The translations under genes and the position numbers were made by a program. The notes under the pieces are model-generated. The model was given only the letters and a program-made list of their open reading frames with translations. It ran no database searches and had not been told where the DNA came from. From Candidatus Opitulatrix roisinitermitis (GTDB lineage: Bacteria; Actinomycetota; Actinomycetes; Actinomycetales; Bifidobacteriaceae): a stretch of 11,705 nucleotides of DNA. This document shows, piece after piece, positions 1-5,353 of this stretch; the first letter of the stretch is position 1; the number at the start of each line of letters is the position of its first letter. Where the stretch lies: NCBI GenBank assembly GCA_031288055.1, contig JAITSD010000070.1, forward strand, positions 1 through 11,705, read 5' to 3'.

Positions 1-196
1 GTAGTAAAGTGCATAAATTGGCTAAGAAATAACTGGTTGGCTGTTGTTTATTACTAAAAATTAAATATATTGTTTGCCGTGCCATTCCTAATAATTTTGT
101 TAATTCGTTATATGAATAAATGTTATTAAATTCCATTAAGGGTAAAACTAATTCTTTTTTTAATAATAACTTTTTATGTATTTTCATAATTTCCAT
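1..196 (-). CDS. Small helix-turn-helix regulator, 3' end beyond window
   Basis: Reading leftwards from ATG at 196, 65 codons stay open to the window edge, so the C-terminus is missing. Residues about 29-65 (around YNELTKLLGMARQTIYLIF) have the spacing of a helix-turn-helix: a helix with small residues at the turn, then a recognition helix beginning A-R-Q-T-I-Y. This resembles the N-terminal half of the four proteins encoded rightwards from 374, although identity is low. The start is chosen because it lies six bases after a TATACT box inside the inverted repeat, giving a leaderless transcript; an in-frame ATG at 220 exists but lies upstream of that box. It is divergent from the tandem array and probably forms a regulatory pair with it. 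Family and role are inferred; the gene is not in the supplied list of long reading frames, so its reality rests on the promoter and the HTH-like pattern. Confidence 0.6.
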   Translation of the reverse strand, partial: MEIMKIHKKLLLKKELVLPLMEFNNIYSYNELTKLLGMARQTIYLIFSNKQQPTSYFLANLCTLL

Positions 197-202
197 ACAT
201 TC

Positions 203-211
203 AGTATACCA
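203..211 (-). promoter_or_regulatory. Extended -10 promoter for leftward HTH gene (leaderless)
   Basis: On the minus strand this reads TGGTATACT: a TGn extension plus a -10 hexamer one base from TATAAT. Six bases later comes the ATG at 196, so transcription should start at or very near the start codon. I see no good -35 box and no Shine-Dalgarno sequence. Confidence 0.65.
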
Positions 212-256
212 TATTTTCATAATAATTTTAGTATATTCCATAATTAGTATGTCTAA

Positions 257-305
257 TTTTTCATAATATAAATAAAATAATATGAAAACTTGTAATATGA
301 AATAT
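257..305. promoter_or_regulatory. Operator-like cluster between the divergent promoters
   Basis: Between the two promoters the half-site TTTTCATAAT/ATTATGAAAA recurs. An imperfect inverted repeat has arms 257-268 and 277-288 with one mismatch and an 8-bp spacer. A related AATATGAAATAT follows at 294-305. Further CATAAT copies lie at 185-190, 218-223 and 239-244, and ATTATG at 347-352. This is the layout expected for cooperative binding of a regulator at a divergent switch. The region is AT-rich, so some copies may be chance. Confidence 0.45.
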
Positions 306-358
306 CGTAAATTGTCTATAAAATACATATAAATCTAATATCAAGTATTATGAAAATA

Positions 359-367
359 TGGTATACT
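359..367 (+). promoter_or_regulatory. Extended -10 promoter of the tandem HTH operon (leaderless)
   Basis: TGGTATACT, then six bases (GAATGT), then ATG at 374. The predicted transcription start coincides with the A of the ATG. It mirrors exactly the leftward promoter at 203-211. The -35 position (about 339-344, TATCAA) is poor, as often seen with extended -10 promoters. Confidence 0.7.
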
Positions 368-373
368 GAATGT

Positions 374-733
374 ATGAATACTAAACAATATTTTGCATAT
401 ATGGATGCAGATTTGACTATAAATAAAATTAAAAGTATTTTAAATATCAATAGTTCAAGCACAATTTCTATGAAAAATAAAAATAATACATACACCACAG
501 ATGAAATAATAAAAATTTGTAAAGCTGTTAATTACTCACCTACCAAAGCACTTATAGATTTAAACATAATAAAACAAGACGACATAAACAAAAATGCCAC
601 CTCAAATAGTAATAATAAAACTAATATTGGCACTATTGAAACAACAACCTTAATAATTGAACTTTTAAAAAGACTAAGAAACTTAGATGAAAACATAGTA
701 AATACATTTAACATAAAGGGGATTAATGGATAA
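374..733 (+). CDS. Tandem HTH protein 1 of 4 (actinobacterial XRE-like)
   Basis: A 119-residue protein. I choose ATG 374 and not the in-frame ATG at 350, because 350 lies upstream of the -10 box and inside the inverted repeat. Residues about 14-35 form a probable helix-turn-helix; residues 44-70 carry the block that marks the array: acidic-I-I-K-I-C, then YSPTKALIDLNII and D-D-I. As I recall it, this matches actinobacterial XRE-type proteins of phages and mobile elements, where a similar SPVxAL(V/I)xxGxLTxEE block follows the HTH. A polar Asn/Thr linker (73-90) leads to a C-terminal amphipathic helix (91-112), possibly for dimerisation. It overlaps the next gene by 8 bp. DNA binding is inferred; which of the four, if any, is a repressor cannot be told. 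Confidence 0.75.
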   Translation: MNTKQYFAYMDADLTINKIKSILNINSSSTISMKNKNNTYTTDEIIKICKAVNYSPTKALIDLNIIKQDDINKNATSNSNNKTNIGTIETTTLIIELLKRLRNLDENIVNTFNIKGING

Positions 734-1088
734 TGAAAATAAAGATATACGAAAATATCTACAAGAAAATAATAGAAAAATTACTTTATCACAAATGGCA
801 AATGCTCTAGATGTTACAGTTACAACAATTGTTCGCAAAAATAGAAACAATAATTATAATGCGGAAGATATTATTAAAATATGTAGAGTAGTGGGCTATT
901 CACCTATAAAAGCTCTCATTGATTTTAATATCTTAAATGATAATGATATAAAAAATTCAAATGTTTGTAGCAATTCTCAGTCCACCAACATTTCATTCCA
1001 ATCAACCACCACCATAATCATTGAACTATTAAATAAAATAAAAGACTTAGAGGAAAAATTAGTTAATACATTTGACATAAAGGAATAA
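726..1088 (+). CDS. Tandem HTH protein 2 of 4
   Basis: A 120-residue paralogue of its neighbours. Residues 19-41 (ITLSQMANALDVTVTTIV then K-N-R) are the clearest helix-turn-helix of the set. The shared block runs from 48 to 75 (D-I-I-K-I-C, YSPIKALIDFNIL, N-D-I). A Ser/Asn-rich linker at 77-92 precedes a C-terminal helix (95-116) with heptad-like Ile/Leu spacing, suggesting a coiled coil. The start has a good ribosome-binding site, AAGGGG, about four bases upstream inside the end of gene 1, and the genes overlap by 8 bp, so translation is probably coupled. Its last codons repeat those of gene 1 almost base for base, pointing to fairly recent duplication. Confidence 0.78.
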   Translation: MDNENKDIRKYLQENNRKITLSQMANALDVTVTTIVRKNRNNNYNAEDIIKICRVVGYSPIKALIDFNILNDNDIKNSNVCSNSQSTNISFQSTTTIIIELLNKIKDLEEKLVNTFDIKE

Positions 1089-1090
1089 TT

Positions 1091-1459
1091 ATGATGGACA
1101 TAAGAAATTACTTCAAAAAAAATAATATAACATTAAAAATAAATGATATTGCTGTTGCATTGGATATATCAAAAAATTCAGTTGTGCTAAAAAATAGACA
1201 TAATAATTATAAAGTAGATGACCTTATAAAAATTTGTAACTACATAAACTATTCTGTCACAAAGGCACTTTTAGATTTAGATATTCTGAAAAAAAATGAT
1301 GTAAGTGTAAATTCAAATATAGAAATTGCTAAAAAAACACTAGCCATGCAAGATTTAAAAACTTCTGACCTTTTAGACGAATTACAAAATAGACTAAAAG
1401 AATTAGATTGCATTATAAATGGTGTCAAAAGAATTCCTATAGAAAATGAGATAATATGA
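1091..1459 (+). CDS. Tandem HTH protein 3 of 4
   Basis: A 122-residue paralogue. The N-terminal D-I-R-N-Y-F motif is shared with genes 2 and 4, followed by a helix-turn-helix at about 14-36 and the family block at 43-71 (D-D-L-I-K-I-C, YSVTKALLDLDIL, N-D-V); the usual YSP is YSV here. The linker is less polar than in the others, and the C-terminal helix (92-112) is highly charged. Two ATGs, 1091 and 1094, follow an AAAGGA at 1079-1084; either could be used. It starts 2 bp after gene 2 and ends in an ATGA overlap with gene 4. It is the most diverged member, which suggests that the copies have separate jobs. Confidence 0.75.
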   Translation: MMDIRNYFKKNNITLKINDIAVALDISKNSVVLKNRHNNYKVDDLIKICNYINYSVTKALLDLDILKKNDVSVNSNIEIAKKTLAMQDLKTSDLLDELQNRLKELDCIINGVKRIPIENEII

Positions 1460-1821
1460 ATGTAAGAGATTATTTCAAAAATAACGGTAAAAAAATAACT
1501 ATTCCCGATATACGAAATGCTTTAAATTTTAAAAGTCAAACTTCTATTGTTGTGAGAAATAAAAACAATAATTATAATGCGGCTGATTTAATAAATATCG
1601 CAAAATATATAAATTATTCCCCCACAAAAACTCTCTTAGACTTAAATATAATAGAACAAGATGACGTTAATAATAATAGCTTAAATAAATCAACCACCAC
1701 CAATACTTCCCCAAACCTAAAAAACGTTGAAACAATGGTCTTAATATATGAATTACTAGACCGTTCTAAAAAACTTATAAATAAGGTAGACGATGTCTGC
1801 GAAGTAATAAATACAAAATAA
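1456..1821 (+). CDS. Tandem HTH protein 4 of 4
   Basis: A 121-residue paralogue. N-V-R-D-Y-F opens the protein, the helix-turn-helix lies at about 14-35, and the family block at 44-71 includes YSPTKTLLDLNII. A Ser/Thr/Asn linker (73-90) is followed by a C-terminal helix (91-118). A 19-base stretch at 1564-1582 is identical to 846-864 in gene 2, at the Asn-rich turn between the HTH and the shared block. The start overlaps the gene 3 stop as ATGA and has only a weak ribosome-binding site (GAG at 1448-1450), so it probably depends on translational coupling. Together the four genes form a tight operon from the promoter at 359-367. Confidence 0.75.
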   Translation: MNVRDYFKNNGKKITIPDIRNALNFKSQTSIVVRNKNNNYNAADLINIAKYINYSPTKTLLDLNIIEQDDVNNNSLNKSTTTNTSPNLKNVETMVLIYELLDRSKKLINKVDDVCEVINTK

Positions 1822-1840
1822 TAAAAAGGAGCAAAACTAA

Positions 1841-2338
1841 ATGACTGACAAATATCAATTTTGGTTTACTAAACTGGAATATATGTTTAAAAATTATATT
1901 AAAAAAAGAAATGACAGAAAACAAGACAGCATTATAAATGGTATAAAAACAAAAGATAAGCAAGCCATTGAGCTAAAAAGGCAGGCTAGACTTTTATATG
2001 AAAGCTTGGACGGCACGGAAAAGGACACTTTCAAAAATATAATGGAGGCGACACTAAAAGCACAAGGGCATATTTTAGATAAGGGTATAGTGATATTAGG
2101 CTATTATGAAGAACCTGTAAATAAACTAATAACAATTGACTTGATAAAAAAAATAACACTTTTCTATACCTATACGCTAAAAGGTTATTTTATATATAAA
2201 AATTTTGTAAATCTTCACTCTACACAACCATATAACCATATAGTTAAACTGTATAAAAATACTGAACCCAATAACCCCTACATTCAATTTTTCAAAGACG
2301 AACAAACCGATTATTTCCAAACCTCAAATAGCAATTAG
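1841..2338 (+). CDS. Unknown 165-residue protein, last gene of the HTH operon
   Basis: I do not recognise this protein. ATG 1841 has a clear AAGGAG nine bases upstream, 19 bp after gene 4, so it is probably the fifth gene of the operon. The N-terminal 60 residues are strongly basic and look helical (many Lys/Arg, including YIKKRNDRKQD at 19-29). A mixed helical middle contains a conserved-looking GIVILGYYEEP stretch at about 82-92. A hydrophobic, aromatic segment at about 97-126 (ITIDLIKKITLFYTYTLKGY) is too broken by Lys and Tyr to be a sure membrane span. The C-terminus is Asn/Gln/Thr-rich. It is unlike the HTH paralogues. Its operon position suggests the effector, or another partner, controlled by them; this is inference. 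Confidence 0.7.
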   Translation: MTDKYQFWFTKLEYMFKNYIKKRNDRKQDSIINGIKTKDKQAIELKRQARLLYESLDGTEKDTFKNIMEATLKAQGHILDKGIVILGYYEEPVNKLITIDLIKKITLFYTYTLKGYFIYKNFVNLHSTQPYNHIVKLYKNTEPNNPYIQFFKDEQTDYFQTSNSN

Positions 2339-2524
2339 TACAATTTTTGCACAATCCACTGAGTTATCTATACTACTGTCCCCTAAATTATTTCTAAAAT
2401 ATTTTCTTTCAGATTCATTATAATGTTTCATAGCTTCTCTATAATCTGAATACTCATCACTGATAATAAGTTTTTGTTTAATTTTAGAAAATACAAGTAA
2501 AAACCATTTTATATCTAAATTCAT
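2324..2524 (-). CDS. Possible small protein of 66 residues
   Basis: Unrecognised. The sequence has a normal protein-like mix: an aromatic, hydrophobic N-terminus (IKWFLLVFSKIKQKLI), then a charged middle with DEYSDYREAMKHYNESERKY, then a Ser/Asp-rich stretch. There is no Shine-Dalgarno sequence, but TAGCAT lies six bases before the ATG, fitting the leaderless pattern seen elsewhere in the window. That box overlaps, on the other strand, the promoter of the candidate RNA at 2547. The 3' end overlaps the unknown 165-residue gene by 15 bp in convergent orientation. It may also be a decayed fragment. Alternatives cannot be separated by eye. Confidence 0.45.
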   Translation of the reverse strand: MNLDIKWFLLVFSKIKQKLIISDEYSDYREAMKHYNESERKYFRNNLGDSSIDNSVDCAKIVLIAI

Positions 2525-2533
2525 AATATTATG
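2522..2533. promoter_or_regulatory. Perfect 12-bp palindrome CATAATATTATG
   Basis: A perfect palindrome that joins two CATAAT/ATTATG half-sites. It overlaps the start codon of the leftward small gene and the TGn extension of the rightward promoter at 2532-2540. The same half-site is clustered at the divergent promoters around 185-352, so one regulator may act at both places. Confidence 0.4.
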
Positions 2534-2540
2534 CTATACT
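2532..2540 (+). promoter_or_regulatory. Extended -10 promoter of the candidate structured RNA
   Basis: TGCTATACT is an extended -10 of the same kind as the HTH promoters (TGGTATACT). The predicted start is near 2547. No long reading frame follows on this strand; a structured region with a terminator does. Confidence 0.6.
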
Positions 2541-2546
2541 AAAATT

Positions 2547-2669
2547 AAATGAACCTGCCGAAAAGTAGTTAAAGGCAAAATCTATTTGATACTTTTAAGA
2601 CTCAGAGTTCCCAACCGCTGAAAGAATCGGTTGTAGCCTTGTATGAGTCGCTTTTTCGGTGGGTTTTTT
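2547..2669 (+). ncRNA. Candidate structured noncoding RNA, about 120 nt
   Basis: From the predicted start to a six-T run at 2664-2669, nearly everything can be folded into a three-way junction. The closing stem pairs 2554-2565 with 2652-2663 (about 12 bp, with GU pairs). One arm pairs 2569-2574 with 2592-2598, topped by 2576-2579 with 2585-2588. The other pairs 2599-2604 (GACTCA) with 2644-2649 (TGAGTC), topped by CAACCG 2612-2617 with CGGTTG 2628-2633. The closing stem followed by U residues would itself serve as an intrinsic terminator, so the 5' end of the RNA is needed to end it. It does not match tmRNA, SRP RNA, a tRNA or a tracrRNA that I know. It may be a regulatory RNA of the mobile element; function unknown. 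Confidence 0.6.
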
Positions 2670-2683
2670 ATTTATTTAACTAT

Positions 2684-2730
2684 AACCCGCTTGGCTTTTT
2701 AGACGTAAAAAGATTATTGCGGGTTTTCAT
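2684..2730 (+). terminator. Two-tier hairpin terminator
   Basis: AACCCGC (2684-2690) pairs with GCGGGTT (2719-2725), and inside it CTTTTTA (2695-2701) pairs with TAAAAAG (2706-2712) around a GACG loop. Four Ts follow the outer stem on the plus strand. It probably backs up the RNA terminator. On the minus strand it lies just downstream of the RhuM gene stop and may act there too, with a weaker U tract. Confidence 0.6.
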
Positions 2731-2760
2731 TTTTAAGGATTATTCAGCGTCGCCTAGCCT

Positions 2761-3747
2761 TTATCTATCTTCAATTTTCTTAACAAACTTTTCAAAATCC
2801 CCCACAAAATCTTTATCTTGTTTAATTCTAAATTGTTCATATTCACTAATTACATATTGTTTGGCTTTCTTTTGACTAACTTTACCTGTGCCTAATAATT
2901 TAGGATACTCATTTAAATCTAAATAATCATTCATAACACCTAACCAATCTTTCATAGTCATTATACTTTGTCTTTCCGCTCTATTTTCAGCAATATCTAA
3001 GAAAGCTGAAACTGCTCTTGCTAATTTTTTCAACTCATTTTCGGTTAGATAATTTTTAGCAATTATAACATCACTTTTTAATATTTTACCATTAGGTGAC
3101 TGCTTCCAATTTGTAAGACCCATATGTTTTTTATTCTTATCAACTCTTTTATATATAAGCTCAGCAGCCGTATTACCTGTTATAGCATAATGTAATTTAT
3201 TTTGTATAAAAGCAAAAAATTCCTTAGTTAGTTCTGTATTTAATTTATAATCAGAAGAAAGTGCAAAAATGTCAGCCAATTTTAAATGTAAACGCCTTTC
3301 ACTTAGTCTTATTTCTCTTATTTTTTCTAATAATTCTTCAAAATAATCCTTACCAAAATGAGTTCCGTTTTTTAATCTTTCATCATCTAAAATATAGCCT
3401 TTTATTAAATAACTTCTCAATGCCTTTGTAGCCCATTTACGAAAATCTATTGCTCTTGTAGAATTAACCCTATATCCCACTGAAATTATGGCATCAAGGT
3501 TGTAAAAAGTAGTATTATAAATTTTATTATCATTTGCAGTATGTTCCATTTTGGAACTAACTGAACTTTCATCCAATTCACCACTGTCAAAAATATTTTT
3601 TAAGTGTTTTGCAACAGCGGCTCTGCCAACTTCAAACAATTCAGCCATCTTTTTTTGTGTTAGCCAAACTGTTTCATCATAAAAATACGCCTCTATTTGT
3701 TGATTTCCATCAGGTGTTGTATAAAATAAGAAATTATCTAATTCCAC
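2761..3747 (-). CDS. rhuM: RhuM-family protein (virulence RhuM family)
   Basis: About 328 residues, the usual size of this family, which is named for the gene rhuM of Salmonella pathogenicity island 3 and is common in mobile elements of many bacteria; its biochemical role is not settled. The N-terminus carries the typical block ETVWLTQKKMAELFEVGRAA (25-44), a probable winged-helix DNA-binding part. The signature FYNLDAIISVGYRVNS follows at 81-96 and runs on to RAIDFRKWAT. A distal block with ITGNTAAELIYKR (189-201) and HMGLTNW is also typical. Start choice: GTG 3747 has AGGTGG five bases upstream; GTG 3750 and 3756 are alternatives that would overlap the previous gene. Intact, no frameshift. 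It follows two small genes behind the integrase, so it is probably cargo of the element. Confidence 0.88.
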   Translation of the reverse strand: MELDNFLFYTTPDGNQQIEAYFYDETVWLTQKKMAELFEVGRAAVAKHLKNIFDSGELDESSVSSKMEHTANDNKIYNTTFYNLDAIISVGYRVNSTRAIDFRKWATKALRSYLIKGYILDDERLKNGTHFGKDYFEELLEKIREIRLSERRLHLKLADIFALSSDYKLNTELTKEFFAFIQNKLHYAITGNTAAELIYKRVDKNKKHMGLTNWKQSPNGKILKSDVIIAKNYLTENELKKLARAVSAFLDIAENRAERQSIMTMKDWLGVMNDYLDLNEYPKLLGTGKVSQKKAKQYVISEYEQFRIKQDKDFVGDFEKFVKKIEDR

Positions 3748-3749
3748 CA

Positions 3750-4001
3750 CTACCACCTAGCTTTTATCCACCCTGCTTGCTCAATTTGTTTTTCTATAAA
3801 TTGTGTGGCTTCTTTTCGCTTACTGTAGTTTTTTTGAAATACAGGCAAAATATCATCAGTGTTTATTGTTTCTAACTGCCAACCTGTTTGTCGCTGCCAT
3901 ATATTAGCTACTATCTGTAAACCTGCTTTTTCAGTGTAGCACAACATACTAGCATTAGCGTTAACCTTATCATATCGCCATGTATAAGTCTTTTCTTTCA
4001 T
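3750..4001 (-). CDS. Small unknown protein (83 residues)
   Basis: Not recognised. It opens MKEKTYTWRYDKVNANASMLCY, has a compact mixed middle rich in Gln, Trp and Thr, and ends in a charged helix (YSKRKEATQFIEKQIEQAGW). There is no signal peptide or membrane span. ATG 4001 has AAAGGA about six bases upstream and overlaps the stop of the toxin remnant as ATGA; its own stop sits 3 bases before the RhuM start at 3747. The three are probably co-transcribed with the integrase or read from within it. In a RelE/HigB module the gene after the toxin is usually an HTH antitoxin; this protein does not look like one. Confidence 0.65.
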   Translation of the reverse strand: MKEKTYTWRYDKVNANASMLCYTEKAGLQIVANIWQRQTGWQLETINTDDILPVFQKNYSKRKEATQFIEKQIEQAGWIKARW

Positions 4002-4093
4002 TTTATTTCCTTTATTATTTTTTTTGCTTTTTCTATATCTTTTTTCTGACTTGATTTATTTCCTCCTACTAATAATATTCTAACACTGTTCAT
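3998..4093 (-). pseudogene. C-terminal remnant of a RelE/HigB-like addiction-module toxin
   Basis: A 31-codon frame, MNSVRILLVGGNKSSQKKDI then EKAKKIIKEIK. It matches, from memory, the last third of the phage-derived Gp49-like/HigB addiction-module killer family (PF05973), which ends with a hydrophobic strand, L-L-x-G-G-D-K-S-T-Q, and D-I-x-x-A-K. Here the GGNKSSQ keeps this pattern, with Asn for the usual Asp. The remaining two thirds of the toxin are absent: upstream bases are the integrase reading frame. The ATG overlaps the integrase stop (ATGA), and the stop overlaps the next start, so a 31-residue peptide could still be made by coupling. A toxic activity is unlikely because the catalytic fold is incomplete. 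Confidence 0.65.
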
Positions 4094-5298
4094 CCTAACT
4101 CTATTAACTGTTTCAACAACTGTTGTCTCAATTTTTCTGTATCTTGTTTATTCAAATTAGCTAAGGATTTAGTTTCTTTTCTTTTCGTAATTTCAGCTCC
4201 CACTTTATTCATAGCATTTATTCGTCTGTCGTCCACTGCGTGTTGATATCTCATAGCAATATCTGTGGAATTATGCCCTAAAATAGACATTGTAGTTACT
4301 AAATCACTAACTGCTGCGATATTAGTAGCCGCTGTATGCCTGAGTATGTGAAATCTAATATGCGACAAGCCTGCTTTTTGTTTGGCTTTTTTAAAAATAG
4401 TATTAAAACAAGCTCCCTCTTGTATTTCACCTCGCCAATTTGTAAAAACCAAATCGTTATCATTTTGCCCTACCCACTTTTCTAAATGGTGTTCTATCAA
4501 AGGAATTAAACTGTCAGGAATAGGAATATCACGCCTTGAGTTTACTGTTTTTAATGGTGCTAAAACGATTTTACTGTTTTTGTCTCTACATACTTGGTGG
4601 CGAATACATAACTTTTTCTGGACTAAATTAAAGTTTTTTCTAACTAATCCGCATACTTCGCCAATTCGTAATCCTAAAATACCAGCTATATAGATAGACA
4701 ATTTTGATTTTTCAGGCATAGCATTATAAAGAGCTTCTATTTGTTCTTTTGCCAAAACTGTCATAGTATGTTTAGATTTATATGTTTTGTTTTTGGAGGA
4801 ACAAGGATTTTTTTCTATCAAAGAATTACCTTTTTCATCAGGTTCACCGGCTTTTGTAAAAATATGTTTCAACAAAATATAAGCGTTATACCTCGCACTA
4901 GGTCTATCTTTTGGCAAATAATCATCATACCATTTGTTGACTATCTGAGCAGTAATTTCGCATAATCTATATTTTTCAAAATAACTTTTTATATATTTTT
5001 TATACCAATTTTGATACATCCGCCAACTATTTGGTCGCAATTCTAAATTATTAATAAATTCTTCAGCAAAATTATTAAAATAAATATTTTTTGCTTTCTT
5101 TTGACTTCCTCTAACTTCGGGACTGACCCAATATCCACTATCTAAAAGATTTTTTTCATCTTCTAACCACATTTCAGCTGTGATTTTTTTAGTAAAACTA
5201 TATGGAGCATTACATCTTATGTTATCTAATCCAATATAACTCGCATAGTACGTGTTACCTACTTTTCTAATATACCCAAATGAACGTCTTTTTGCCAT
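4090..5298 (-). CDS. int: Tyrosine site-specific integrase
   Basis: A complete 402-residue phage-type integrase that would join the element's att site to a chromosomal site. The N-terminus (RSFGYIRKVGNTYYASYIGL, then AEMWLEDEKN and GYW) is the arm-site-binding domain typical of actinobacterial prophage integrases. A SAM-like core-binding region lies at about 71-160. Catalytic residues are all visible: R211 (LGLRIGEV), K250 (LKTVNSRRDIPIP), H317-x-x-R320 (FHILRH), H342 (LGH) and the nucleophile Y351 (MRYQHA). A Lys/Gln-rich tail follows. ATG 5298 is preceded by AAAGGAAG. No excisionase gene is next to it. The att core could not be seen because the other end of the element is outside the window. 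Likely functional. Confidence 0.93.
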   Translation of the reverse strand: MAKRRSFGYIRKVGNTYYASYIGLDNIRCNAPYSFTKKITAEMWLEDEKNLLDSGYWVSPEVRGSQKKAKNIYFNNFAEEFINNLELRPNSWRMYQNWYKKYIKSYFEKYRLCEITAQIVNKWYDDYLPKDRPSARYNAYILLKHIFTKAGEPDEKGNSLIEKNPCSSKNKTYKSKHTMTVLAKEQIEALYNAMPEKSKLSIYIAGILGLRIGEVCGLVRKNFNLVQKKLCIRHQVCRDKNSKIVLAPLKTVNSRRDIPIPDSLIPLIEHHLEKWVGQNDNDLVFTNWRGEIQEGACFNTIFKKAKQKAGLSHIRFHILRHTAATNIAAVSDLVTTMSILGHNSTDIAMRYQHAVDDRRINAMNKVGAEITKRKETKSLANLNKQDTEKLRQQLLKQLIELG

Positions 5299-5333
5299 TT
5301 TTTACTTCCTTTCTTTTTTTACTTTATCATAAT

Positions 5334-5353
5334 TTTTACGATTATTTTACGAT
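5334..5353. repeat. Two TTTTACGAT direct repeats one helical turn apart
   Basis: TTTTACGAT occurs at 5334-5342 and 5345-5353, an 11-bp period, 36-55 bp before the integrase start. A TCATAAT sits at 5328-5334. Same-face repeats close to the integrase promoter region suggest a binding site for a regulator, or an integrase arm site. Confidence 0.45.

Larger units (their letters stand above)
194..376. repeat. 31-bp perfect inverted repeat carrying divergent twin promoters
   Basis: Bases 194-224 are the exact reverse complement of 346-376, with 121 bp between. Each arm ends with a start codon (194-196 on the minus strand, 374-376 on the plus strand) and contains an extended -10 element, TGGTATACT. 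The two promoters and the first bases of both transcripts are therefore identical. Conservation stops right after each ATG, which suggests the arms are kept as promoter or operator sequence and not as coding sequence. Confidence 0.9.

Noticed and set aside
350..373. Earlier in-frame ATG for HTH protein 1
   Set aside because: It lies before the -10 box and its codons are part of the inverted repeat that is mirrored on the other side; ATG 374 fits the leaderless start.
316..498. Minus-strand frame of 60 residues rich in Phe/Ile/Leu
   Set aside because: It is antisense to HTH protein 1 and crosses the promoter; its composition is that of A-rich coding DNA read backwards.
2547..2669. tracrRNA, tmRNA, riboswitch or retron RNA
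   Set aside because: No CRISPR repeats, Cas genes or reverse transcriptase are in the window, and no known riboswitch or tmRNA core was recognised.
2639..2875. Plus-strand frame of 78 residues
   Set aside because: It runs through the RNA terminator hairpins and antisense to the RhuM gene, with no ribosome-binding site.
3609..3875. Plus-strand frame of 88 residues
   Set aside because: Antisense to RhuM and the small gene before it; composition is not protein-like.
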